This document shows positions 20,001-30,000 of a stretch of 30,000 nt of DNA, one piece after another. The notes beneath the pieces are model-generated. The model was not told the origin of the DNA. It saw only the letters and a program-made list of their open reading frames with translations, and ran no database searches. Each line of letters starts with the position of its first letter. Position 1 is the stretch's first letter. Source of the DNA: Cryptococcus deneoformans JEC21 (taxonomy: Eukaryota > Basidiomycota > Tremellomycetes > Tremellales > Cryptococcaceae); contig NC_006684.1 of assembly GCF_000091045.1 (NCBI RefSeq), positions 292,501-322,500 of the forward strand, in the 5' to 3' direction. The position numbers and the translations under genes were made by a program.

Positions 20001-22273
20001 AGATGAGTCGACCCGTGAGCAGGTTAAGCGTCGTCGTCGATTCAAATTCGAGGCTAAGCTTGAGGACCATGATGGCGGAGAGCCGAGGACAAGATGGAAG
20101 AATGCTTCATCCGGGCTGGATGGAAAAAAATTCATCCTCAAGGATAAGCGCAATTAGGCAAAGGCAGCAAAGAACACTCTCTGAGAATCTAGAAGACGAC
20201 TTGAAAGGCCTGCCTTCCGATGTCAACCTTTCCGACAGCGTTCTTGTTGAAGAGGTCTCCACAGGCTCAGCCACTATGCCACCGGTTCCAGGCTTATCTT
20301 CTCTCATCAAACTCTATTTCCCAACACTTCCAGCTAAGCCACTTCTCCTGCTTGGCTGTATAGGTTCTATCGGTCACGGAGCGACAACTCCCATCTGGTC
20401 ATTCTTCCTTTCCAAGCTGATGACTATCGTTGGAGCAGGTGGTGCTGATACCACCTCTCTCACCAAATACGGTCTCATAGTCCTCGGCTTGTGTGCCGCA
20501 CAAGGGCTGTCGAACTGTGTTCAGGAATATGCCCTTGTTGGACTCTCTGCTAGATGGACCCATATGGTACGCGGGGTCGCCATGCATAAGCTCATCACGC
20601 AAGACAAGGCATTCTTTGATCTTTCATCCAACTCGCCCTCTCGACTGGTCCAGATCCTCATCAAAGATGCCGACGACGCGAGAACCATTATGAGTCAAGT
20701 AATCGGTAGGGCGGTGACTGTGGTGACCATGATCGGTTTGGGTTTGATTTGGGCAATGGCTGTGGAATGGAGGTTGACTCTGATAGGCTTGGCCTTGGGT
20801 CCAATTTTCGGCGGATTCATGGCGGTTAACTCATGGTTCATTGGTAACGTCGAGCTGGCTTGCAAAGTTGCAAGAGAGGAGGTGGGAAGAGTGTTCTATG
20901 AAGTAAGCAATATACTGCAATGGTTTCCACAACGAAATTGACTGATTTCCCCTTTTCAGAGTGTAGCCAACGTCAGGGGGATCCGAGCGATGGCGCTCGA
21001 CAGTGCTTTTGAAAAAAGGTTCGAGGAGGATGCTAGTAATGCTAGGAAGACCGGTACACGTTCGGCATGGGCTATGGCCATGGGTGGAGCGATTGCAGGA
21101 GGATTGCCTTTGTTTGCTCAAGGTGAGTACGATGCCCGATCTCGTTACAGATTTAGCAACTCGTTCTAAAACTAAATCTTCTTATGCCGTCTAGCTCTCA
21201 TGAACTTTGCCGGTTCAGCTTTTATGCTCCAAGGGCGCATGAACTACGAGCAGATGTTACAAGTATATAACCTTGTACTGTTCAGCCTAACTTTTGGCAG
21301 TGGTATGCTTGATTTTAGTAAGTAGATCTCGTGATCGTCAAGAGTGTTTGTTTGCTGATCAGCTTCCAGTCCCTACCATGGCCAAAGCTCGAGCAGCTGC
21401 TCGGGACTTTAACCGCATATATCAGCTATGCGAATCCACCACCGAATCAATCGGTTCACTTCGCTTTCCCATCAATGGTCACGTCGAGTTCTCTCATGTC
21501 AATTTCTCATACCCCTCGAGGCCTGATGTTCCCATTCTTAAAGACGTGTCATTTACGTTCAAACCCGGAGAGTGCGTTGCAGTCGTCGGTCCTTCCGGCT
21601 CCGGTAAATCGACTATCGCAGCTCTTCTGCAAAGGCTATATGTGCCAGATGGTGGCGACATTCGCTTGGGCGATCGTAGCCTGAGGGAAGCGGATGTTGT
21701 ATGGCTACGGAATCATGTTGCTGTTGTATCGCAGTCGGCCAATCTCTTTGATGCCACCATCGCCGAAAACATTGCCTATGGATCACCCAATTTGCCCCTT
21801 TCCGAGATCTACAGAGCTGCCGAAGCTGCCAATATCCACGACTTCATTCAGAGTCTACCGCAGGGCTATGAAACGAATCTCGGAGAAAACGCCAGTTTGA
21901 TCTCCGGCGGGCAAGCTCAAAGGCTGCAAATTGCGAGGGCGTTATGTAGAACAAGCAGGGTCCTCATCTTAGACGAATGTACCAGCGCATTGGATCCCGA
22001 CAACGCTAGGGCTGTATTGGACACGATTGTCAAGATCAAACAGGCAAGTACATTCGTGTTACGTCGTAATCCTCCTCGATCAATCTGACCGCTGATATCT
22101 GGATATAGGACCGTACAACAATCTTCATCACCCATTCAGTCGAGGCCATGAAACGCTGCGATAGAATCATTTGCCTCGGAGAAGGTAGAGTACAGGAGGA
22201 AGGGTCATTTGAAGAACTCGTTAGGAAGGGAGGGGTATTTGCTCAGCTGATGAAGACGGGAGAATGGGAGTAA
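17056..22273 (+). CDS. STE6: Full-length ABCB exporter, Ste6/MDR type
   Basis: A TMD-NBD-TMD-NBD exporter. In fungi the closest functional class exports the farnesylated mating pheromone at the plasma membrane (Ste6); drug efflux is the alternative. Seven exons (17056-18056, 18108-19378, 19431-20902, 20960-21122, 21195-21317, 21370-22043, 22109-22273) give 1622 residues from ATG 17056, or 1585 from 17167, which avoids the poly-G run. A disordered N-terminal region of about 190 residues precedes the first membrane segment (DYILLLCPAVVLSILSALI). NBD1: GGSGSGKST, LSGGQRQR, VLILDEATSALD, ITHD. A Ser/Arg-rich linker of about 250 residues follows. NBD2: GPSGSGKST, ISGGQAQR, VLILDECTSALD, ITHS. Both ATP sites look competent; the NBD2 signature has Ile for Leu. 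Reading pheromone as substrate is inference; the gene symbol is tentative. Confidence 0.85.
17067..17081 (+). repeat. Run of 15 G at the possible start of the ABC exporter
   Basis: Fifteen consecutive G follow CCAGCC, 11 nt after ATG 17056, and would encode a poly-Gly stretch. Runs this long are prone to length change and to sequencing or assembly error. One base more or less would put ATG 17056 out of frame, whereas ATG 17167 would be unaffected. Confidence 0.9.
22044..22108 (+). other. GC-AG intron in ABC exporter gene
   Basis: The junction reads ATCAAACAG|GCAAGT and the acceptor GGATATAG|GACCGT. Using a GC donor restores KIKQDRTTIFITHS, the conserved stretch joining Walker B/D-loop to the H-loop His. 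Unspliced, the frame stops at 22086-22088, and I see no GT donor that gives the conserved join. GCAAGT is the usual form of the rare GC donor class. Confidence 0.85.
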
Positions 22274-22555
22274 ATTATACAGGTTGCTCTTGCGTTAATG
22301 TTGTACAGCGATATGAAAATCTCCTAGATGTAACTGGCAATTTATGAATTTGACATATGCGGTTGCATATAGATTCGGATATCATTTCCGAGGTTTAAAA
22401 TGTTCAAAACCAAAGATTAGAAATATCTATATACAATTTAACAATAACTCTAGCACAACAGCAACACTTCCATGTCTCATAAATATATGTCCCAAGTCCC
22501 CTTATGAAGAGAAAGGGAGACCACAAAGCGATTAGCAAAAATGTAATCATCCCAC

Positions 22556-25500
22556 CTACTCATCATCCTGATTGCGAACACCGAAAAGTTTGATCAGATC
22601 CTGGATGTTCAACCTGCCCAACTTCGCAGCAGCCCCTTCACCCATAGCACCATCACTCAGAGCTTGCTTCTGCTGTTGTAATTCCATCAGGCGTTGATCA
22701 ATTGTGTTTTCGACGACGAGGCGATGGACGACGACTTCACGAGTCTGACCGATTCGATGTGCACGATCAACGGCCTGGTTTTCAGTAGCCGCGTTCCAAG
22801 CCAGATCAAGGCAGATCACCTACTCATAACATACGTAAGCATCAAAAGAATAAATCAACACTAAATTGATACGTACATGATTGGCGATGCAGAGATTCAA
22901 ACCCACTCCTCCACACTTTAGTGACATGAGAAGACATCTGGGTGACTTATCCTCTTCCATAGGACGGTTAAAGTCTTTGATCGTGTCTTCTCTCTCATCC
23001 TGTTTCATAGATCCCACATATTTGGCATGAGGGATGTTACGGCGTCGAAGGAAGATACTGCAAAGGTCTATGTACTCAACGAACTGTGAGAAGACAATGA
23101 TCTTCTGCGAGGGATCTTGCTCTATTATAGCGTCGATGAGTTCACTGTTAGGAAGCATATAATGAGTAATGATCGCACAGGAAACATTCCTCAGTATCTT
23201 ACCCAAGCTTCTTCATTTTGGTAGAGGGAAGGACATCCTCGATTGATACTTCATCATTGACAGCTTGAAGCTGATCTTCTGCAGCTTCGTCACTCTTGCC
23301 TTTGCCCTTTCTCTTCTTTCTCTTCGACACGACAGAATCAACCTGCAGCTTCACATCAGAACCGCTTAATGACCACGGTCCTTCCACTTACGGCTTTTCT
23401 CTTTCCCTTTTTTTTCTCCGACATATCATCATCGTTGAGTTCCTCCAGCTTCGCACCGATATCAACATCTTCATCATCCACTTCCTCTGCCTGGGATCCC
23501 CAATTGTCGTCTTCGTCGTCCTGGTCATCGTTTTCAACAGGCATGAATGCGGACGCTCGGAAAATCTTTGCCTTATCGATAACGGACCTGCACAGAGGAC
23601 ACTTCCTTCTTCCTGCTTGCACATCGTCATCGCTGAGGTCGGCGTTACCTTGCGCCGAGTTAAAGATGTTTTCCAGGCATTCTGCACAGAAGGAGTGACA
23701 ACAGGGTGTGATGCGTTCGTCGCTGTACTGCTCATAGCAGATACTGCATTCACAGTCACCAGCTTCATCAATCCCATCGGGAGGAGCTTCTTCAAGGCGT
23801 TTCGTGCGTTCTGCAAGAAGAATTTTAACGCGTTCGACATATTCTTGACCGATTAATGTTGATGCGCGAGCCTGCTCCGAGATGTCATCCATTTTGGGAG
23901 CCTCGAGACCACCAAAAAGATCGTCATCGGTGACGACAACATCTCGTGCATCGCCGATATCGTTAGGGTTACGTCGCAGAAGCCAAGGATGACCTAACGA
24001 TGAAAGCCAGGTCATTAGTATGTCCGGAATACAACGGTCAATATGCCGCTCACAGGTCAATTGTCGTAGGCGAGTTAACATGACCAACATGATGGAGTAA
24101 TGTTTCATGACCGTGCCTTCGAAAAGCCGTCAGCATGCCATAATCATCAAAGGACCACTTAAAAATCACACCCACCTTTGCGTAAAAACGAGTTGAAGGT
24201 AACCCTGTATTTGTTCTCGATGGCAGTGTAGATCTGCCTCTCCTCATCCGTGAATTGGAGATCTATTACCCTGGTAGTCTTGGGAGGCAGTTCGAGTAAC
24301 TTCTTGCCGTTTAGTTCAGATTCTTTGTGGCGTCTGATGCAGCAGACTCTTAATATGGCCTATATCATATGTCAGACGTGCTTACCAGACACTGTAAACT
24401 GATATAGCGACTTACCTGAACTCGATTTGTGGCAAGTTTTGGCTAAAAAGGGGAAGGTAAGCTCAGATCATTTGTGATAAAAAAAACTGACAAATCTCTT
24501 CTGTGGCTTGGAGATGTGTTCACGGAAATGATCCCATTGAGCAGAAGGCGAAATTTGCAAAAAGCGCAGATGAGGGTAGATGTCATCGAGGGAGTTGACT
24601 ACTAGAGTACCACTCAAACACCAGCGTAGGTGAGCCCTAAGGGCCCAACATGCCTTGGTTGCTCGTGTGTTTCTATTGCGAATCTAGACAGTGTTAACGA
24701 TTCCAATATGTTTAGAAGATTCATGTTACTTACTTGATGCGCCTCATCCAGGATGACACGATACCATTTGACCTTCATCAGTGGTCCAACCATTTTGGCC
24801 GGTGTAGATCCTGATCCTTCTTCCTCAGTGACATCAACCGAGTTGACCTTGTGTTTAGATGGTTTCTGTAGTCCCGAGGTTAGCACAACTGTTGTATAAA
24901 GATTTCCCAAGCGTAGCTCACATCAGAAGCGCTTTCAGATGTCAAGGTACCGTAGGTAGTCAGAACGACGTCGTACTGCTTCAAAGCGGCTGCGGTGGTT
25001 GCCCTTTTAGGGCCGTGATAAATAAGAACCTTCATGAGACCTTCAGTGGTCTTGCTTTCAATTTCGTTCTTCCATCTTCAGAGCACAATGAGCCTCCCAA
25101 AGCTAGATCACAAAAAAGGACTCACTGAGATAATAGCGCAAGGGGTGCAATAATGAGAGTTGTCTTACACTTCGCATCCTGACTAGGATTGGCAGCCATC
25201 GTCGCAATGGATTGCACTGTCTTCCCCAAGCCCATGCTATCGCCGTTCAGTCCACCTCGATATCTGTGATCACGTTCTTTTTCAACCATGAAGGAGACCC
25301 CCAATACTTGATGAGGCATAAGTTTGATTTTGAGCCCTGGTAGAAAATCGGAAAGAGAATTAAGCCCCAGTTTCTGAAGACCCTTGTCGACATCGGTATC
25401 GGCATGGAAATCTTTGAGATTGTCACTGAAAAAGGCAGTGAGACTAGATGGATGATAGGAGCGAGTCAGTTCTAAATTAACGGCTGGTGAAGGCGCCCTT

Positions 25501-27830
25501 ACCTTTCAGCAACGTTATGAGTATAACTCTGCATTATAAGTCTGGGATCATGGAGACCATCGTCATCAGACATGTCATCATCAGAGTAGCTGGTATAAGA
25601 ACGACCAACGCCCAAGATGCCGGCTAACGAATCAATGATTTTGGTACGTTCTGGGATGCTGGCCATAACTGGTCCTACGTGGGCCAACTGGGAGCCAGAT
25701 GAAGCCGCATTAGGCTCTCGACAATGAAGAATACTCGAGTCTTTGGCGAAAGCTCCGAAGTCGCAGGCGTGGGACGCATCGCCGCATCCGCAAGGGAGTT
25801 TGAAAAGTTGCCCAGTCGTGTTCGTTGTAATCCGAGTCATCATTATAAGTCGACCCTTTTCAATGATTAAACGAAGACTAGGAAATATAAGGGTGATGTC
25901 AATAGGAGGGCCGATGTAGGCTCTGACAGTGTTAGGATTGCAAAGAGCATCTTTTAAAAATTTCATCCGCTGAAGGATGATTCGGAACTTGTGCTTTTCA
26001 TTTTGGAAACTGTCTACACTCAGTGAACATCGAGAGATCATTTGAGGGAGTACTTACGCAGCTAAGGCCTTGAGAAGATGTTGCAACTCTGCGGCGTATC
26101 TTTGTTCTTTGTCTTCAGTAGGGATAAAATCTACCCGATGAATTAGACGGATATAACACTTCAACATAACATCCAGCAGCTCACCAATACCCAAACCATT
26201 TCGTCCTTGCTTTAATTCATTCAAAAGTAAAGAGTAAAATTCGCGCAGAGGCACGCCAGTAGTAACAGAAGATTTTGCAGCGGCTGAAGCAGACGCAGAG
26301 ACACCTACGTTAAGAACAGAGGAGGAAGTGGCTGCGACGGCGATTGGCTCTCGTTTGGCTGAGAACTTTTTATAAAACGCCTTGTCCTGCTCTTTGATAC
26401 TTGGAAGAGAGATATCATCGTCGTCGTAATTATCGGCAGTACCAGATACAGTACGTTGGCGGACAGGTTCACGTTTGGGAATGGTGCCTTTGGCATTTTG
26501 GCGTAAAGGGGCTAAGGGTGTCCGATCAGACGCGAATGATTCTGTTGTGGGTATGGTGGATGATCCACCATTGGCAATGTGTCCACCGTTTTTAGAGTCT
26601 CCCACCCTGTTTATTGGCACGATATCTGAGCTGGAAGAGTGTCTGGCCGTCAGAGCCCTGGAGCCACTTGTAGAACTCGCGTGCCGATGGGTGTCTGACG
26701 AGGACATCCTTTTACTAGCAGGCGTGGGGGTAGCCTTGACATGAGGGGCAATATTGCGATTGAGAGCCGCAGAGGTCATCCCGGAAGGAGTGGTGACGAC
26801 TTGAGGGGATGATATAGGGGAGGAAGAATGCACGGATATTGTGGCAGGGGAGGGCGCCAACGCATCGAGGATGGAAGGACGCGATGTCTTTTTGGACATG
26901 CTGCTGGACGAGCTAGCGCTGGGCATAGTGTAAGACTGGTTTGTCCTACTGGAAGAAGCAGGCGTAGAGAGGGGATTGAGGGTCGAAGAAGTCCTGCTGG
27001 ATGATGCGTGCGAGGAAGACAAGGGGAGAGAGGAGGAAGAAGACTGAATAGGGATGCCCTATATACAAGAATACCGCCACCGATGCATCCAAGTGAGGAA
27101 GGACGAGCGAGTCAATTTGGATCAGCAGACTGATGGCAACTGAGACATCTTGACGTACCATTTTCTTGCATCGCTCGTTCCGTCCCTTGATATGCTCGTT
27201 CTCTTTGCAGTGCTCCTATGATTCCGTCAGCTCGTGCCTGCACTAGTCCACTAGCTCGGCAAACGTGATGCACCCACCTGATAGTTCCAGAATGACCCGA
27301 AACCTTCCTGGCGCCCGCCGTCGCCTCGGAATGGGTCCGCACTGAGAATGATCTCCTTCCAGCATTGGTCCTCCAGACCTATGACATCCATCAGCGCCTC
27401 TTCCCTCAAATGCGAGGCTCCGGGAGATAGAGGTATAGCAAAAGATAGCGTTGGTACGTACAGACAATCAGTCCGAAACCATTCCCACCCTTGGTGCTGG
27501 TCGGATTCTGGGGTTCGGCTAGTTCGGCAATGAAGTTGGTATCATTGGGGCACTTTCGGAGATGTTTCTCCAGTAGATCAATATAGAAAGGAGGTACAGG
27601 CTGCAGGGACAGGAAGCAAACACATTAGCAATGGGAACAGGCTGGAGGGCTAGCAGATGAGTCGATCACTGATCACATTACAACTTGAACATGACCGCGA
27701 AGACGCGTCGGGCTAGTACTAAGACGCGCCGAGCTACTACAGAAATACGACCACTCACAGTCGTGGGGTCCCCTTCCAGTTCTAACGTTTTGCGTGCCAG
27801 CTTGTTAAGAGCCGCGGCTGTAAGCTTCAT
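22556..27830 (-). CDS. SNF2-family helicase with embedded RING finger (Uls1/Rad16 type)
   Basis: A nuclear DNA translocase with likely E3 ligase activity. Uls1, Rad16 and Rad5 relatives act in repair, fork restart and clearing of SUMO-modified proteins. Seventeen exons (27830-27759, 27600-27462, 27378-27278, 27215-27159, 27058-26058, 26009-25503, 25443-25126, 25075-24922, 24865-24734, 24683-24492, 24442-24416, 24359-24176, 24116-24054, 23993-23392, 23342-23203, 23144-22877, 22819-22556) give 1406 residues. Order: a 123-residue N-terminal part with several Cys and His; a Ser/Thr/Ala-rich disordered region; a Cys-rich patch (LPCGCGD); motif I GDSMGLGKT (about 693); DEAH (about 823); motif III SGTLVVN (about 851); RING CSIC...CCHSFCAEC...CPLC (about 1065-1118); helicase C with IIVFSQF, CGGVGLNL and QAVDRAHRIGQ. 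The Ser-rich exon continues upstream without an ATG and splices in phase to the exon ending RCKKM, so translation starts at 27830. RING between helicase lobes is diagnostic; the exact subfamily is not certain. Confidence 0.88.
27700..27741. repeat. Two tandem 21-bp repeats in intron 1 of the SNF2 gene
   Basis: AAGACGCGTCGGGCTAGTACT (27700-27720) is followed directly by a copy with 17 of 21 identical bases (27721-27741). Both lie in the first intron (27601-27758), which at 158 nt is longer than most here. The first copy contains ACGCGT and the second ACGCGC. Confidence 0.7.
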
Positions 27831-28657
27831 GTCGTAGGATGTTGTATATTATCTTGGTTTTGACAGATATATAGGTACAAGATCATATGCCGAGCGGGGA
27901 ACGTCACCTCGCTGCTCCGACAACTGCGCCCGAGATATAGGTAGCAAAAAACTGTGCGGGCACAAGCACAACGCGGATAGAGCTGAAGGGATCAGGCAGG
28001 GGAGTAAACAAGTTACTACAAAGTAGCTTCAATTAGCAATATGAAGAATGCAAGAAGGTAGTAATGCAAGAAAAGTGAGGGAGGTCCGTGACTCTCTGAG
28101 CAGACGCGTCTTCTAATTTGATTATTTACTTGGTTAGTTGATTGCGCGCGAGTGGAGGCCCAATTTTCAGATATTGCCACGAGTTTTTCAAAACTTCCGC
28201 CTTGATTAATAGAGTTGGCCGTGAATTGGAAATCTAATTCTATTCCTGAAATTCGAGTTGCTAATTTCTGACTGGACAATTGTGGTGGAGATTAACTTCA
28301 TAGTTTTACGCGCGAGGCGTTCGCAAAGTGCCTCATCATTTTTTATGCGTTCTAACGCTCCTACGTACAGCGGTTGGACTACAAAGCCTGTTGCCTGCGA
28401 TATCTTCAGTTCTTCAGTAGAGTGAACTTTCTCCATTAAGATGTCAACAAGTCTCGTAACTGGCTTCACTACGTCTCTTGTTACAAACCTTGGCTCAACT
28501 CCAAACAAGGTGGTGCTTGCCTACTCGAAGGGCCTGTACCATTAGAAGTTGATATATATATAGATGAGCGGATGAGAGAAGAGACATTTTGCGATAGAAT
28601 CTGATTGGAAATGCTAATGTGACATGCAAATGTATTGAAGATACTACAATGATGCTA
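27831..28657 (-). promoter_or_regulatory. Intergenic: SNF2 gene promoter and Utp5-like gene 3' flank
   Basis: Both neighbours are on the minus strand, so this 827-bp gap should hold the terminator of the right-hand gene and the promoter of the SNF2 gene. ACGCGT at 28104-28109 matches the MluI box bound by MBF, which times replication and repair genes in yeasts; ACGCGC lies at 28309-28314. A short (AT)n run occurs at 28552-28561. An unexplained ORF at 28206-28520 is listed separately. Confidence 0.45.
28206..28520 (-). pseudogene. Unrecognised open frame, possible gene relic
   Basis: A minus-strand frame of about 105 codons runs from just after an in-frame TAG to a TAA at 28206-28208 and has no ATG near its 5' end. 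Its content looks protein-like, for example VVKPVTRLVDILMEKVHSTE and RIKNDEALCERLARKTMKL, with alternating charged and hydrophobic residues as in helices. I do not recognise the family. It could be a worn gene or transposon piece, an exon of an unseen transcript, or chance. Confidence 0.25.
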
Positions 28658-30000
28658 CTAATCCTCCTCTTCACTTTCGTCCTCGTCGTCACTTCCGCTT
28701 TCTTCTTCAGCTTGCAGATCTAGTAGATCATTGTCCGAGCCGGAATCAAGGGGATCATCATCTGATTCTTCATCCTCCTCCTCGTCCTCTTCGCTTTCGT
28801 CGCTCTCACTCAATCCACCCATATCAATGTCCTCAATTTCACCTCCATCTTCGCCAACTTCGATGAAATCCTCATCTTCATCTTCGCTTTCACCCTCGAC
28901 ATATATCTCACCTTCGCCGCCCTTCTGTCCACCGTTCTTGGCATTCTCCAGAGCCTGCTCAGCAGCGATGCGACGCATGGTAATCTGGGCAAGAGCAAGA
29001 TCTAAACGGCCAGAAAGGCTTTGCAAAGGCTGGTTGAGCTCCAGTCGATTTTGAAGCAGCTGAGACAAAGAAGCAAGATGGACAGGTAAAGAAGGTATAG
29101 TCATGAGGATGGAGCCGCGTTCGACAAGCACTCCCTTTACCCATTCAACAGTGCCGCGACCTTGCTGTTCGTTCTGCGCAGCACCACGGCCTCCACCACG
29201 TTTGTTGGCGCCCTTGCCTTGGCCCAGTCGCTCCACACAAGCTTTCAGAAGAGGAAGAGCCAATTGAGGAGGCATTTTTCTGATAGTGTTGCGAATAAGA
29301 ACTGGGTTGCGGTGGGACAGACACAGTGTTAGAAGAGCTGGGTCCGATGTATGGAGAGCTTGGACGAGAACACGAGTGAGGGAAGCTGCATTCACAGGAC
29401 CGTCGAGGGTAACGCCGGCTGAAGTGGCTGCGCGTTTGTTTCCGCTGTCGGCTTCTTGAGAAGCTGGTGCAAGCATGCGTTCGCCGAGCGAAAGTTCCGC
29501 CATATTAACATCAGAAGGCAACTGAGAGACAGGGGCCTCGTCGATATCGTCGGGAGCAGCTTCATTCACCGTATTGGGCGCGACAAAACGTTGCACAGGA
29601 ACACTCTGCAAGGAAGATCAGCAACCGGTTCACACAAGAAGTGACATCGTACTGACCTCTGACGCTGATGAGCCTCCAACTAATTCTTGAGCCTCGACTT
29701 TAACAACCGTAACGGGTCTCAAACCGCCCTCCGGAAGCTCGAAGATTGCACGCGACCATTTGACACGACCTCCTCCTGTCAATCTTCCACAAAGCAATGC
29801 ACCCGATGCTCCATCATCTACAGGGGCAAAAGCAACGCGACACAATCTGGCTGTACGTTCTTCCTTCCCTTCAACAATCTTTACAGTGCTCGGCTTCGCA
29901 TCTGACTGGGGGCGGGAAAGATCAAGCTCAGACGGAAGGCGGAAAAGAGAAATCTCTCCAGACTCGTGCAATACGGCGAGAAGATCTGGATCAGCCGAAA
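28658..30000 (-). CDS. Utp5/WDR43-like small-subunit processome protein, C-terminal part
   Basis: A nucleolar t-UTP-type factor needed for pre-rRNA transcription and 18S processing. The 5' part lies beyond 30000. Two exons are visible: 30000-29657 and 29605-28658, joined in phase (SASE|SVPVQRF). The first ends a WD40 propeller (SADPDLLAVLHESGEISLFR). The second holds the Utp12 domain, with SLTRVLVQALHTSDPALLTL, LIRNTIRKMPPQLALPLLKA, VEWVKGVLVERGSILMTIP and a final helix of LELNQPLQSLSGRLDLAL type. The last 85 or so residues are almost all Asp, Glu and Ser, ending DESEEED. WD40 plus Utp12 also occurs in Utp12/Dip2, Utp13 and Pwp2; the short distance to the C terminus and acidic tail favour Utp5/WDR43. 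Confidence 0.75.

Noticed and set aside
22274..22555. Small gene in the AT-rich gap between the exporter and the helicase
   Set aside because: The genes converge here; the only ORF is short and has no protein features, so this is 3' flanking sequence.
26058..27022. Separate short gene upstream of the helicase beginning MSSSHASS
   Set aside because: Position 27022 is TTG, not ATG, and the frame continues upstream to a splice acceptor, so it is an internal exon of the SNF2 gene.
1..30000. CRISPR arrays, rRNA, secondary-metabolite cluster or a novel defence system
   Set aside because: No regularly spaced repeats or rRNA motifs, and gene functions are unrelated housekeeping, transport and repair in a eukaryotic exon-intron setting.

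Overview
The window reads as nuclear DNA of a basidiomycete yeast. Genes are dense and have many short introns, mostly 45-70 nt, with GTAAGT/GTGAGT donors and CTAAC/CTGAC-like branch sites. Protein content and intron style point to the Cryptococcus neoformans/gattii group; this is inferred from style and content, since no search was possible. I rebuilt exon chains by hand. All seven complete genes give a whole number of codons, which supports the models. One splice in the second CSC1-like gene is uncertain.

Layout. 1-1211: two nested Ty1/copia retroelement pieces on the minus strand. A 187-bp LTR is followed directly by a primer-binding site matching the anticodon arm of initiator tRNA-Met, then by the start of gag running off the left edge. 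The insertion lies next to an older integrase-region relic. 1212-1976: no convincing gene, but a pyrimidine-rich, promoter-like stretch facing the elements. 1977-5729 (-): CSC1/OSCA-type mechanosensitive channel. 6437-8292 (-): KGD2, the E2 subunit of mitochondrial 2-oxoglutarate dehydrogenase. 8586-12415 (-): a second, diverged CSC1/OSCA-type protein. 12982-14567 (+): DSK2/ubiquilin. 14714-16754 (-): enolase-superfamily sugar-acid dehydratase of the L-fuconate dehydratase type. 17056-22273 (+): full-length ABC exporter resembling Ste6/MDR. 22556-27830 (-): SNF2 helicase with an embedded RING finger (Uls1/Rad16 type). 28658-30000 (-, partial): Utp5/WDR43-like subunit of the small-subunit processome.

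The genes do not form one pathway; this is an ordinary mixed fungal neighbourhood. Points that stand out are the half-tRNA primed copia element, two unlike CSC1-family genes on either side of KGD2, a 5-nt first coding exon and several 17-24 nt microexons, a GC-AG intron in the ABC exporter, a 15-G run at its possible start, a changed motif III in the SNF2 helicase, and candidate CRE, CCAAT and MluI-box sites near stress, TCA-cycle and DNA-repair type genes. I found no rRNA, tRNA or CRISPR, and no clearly new biological system.
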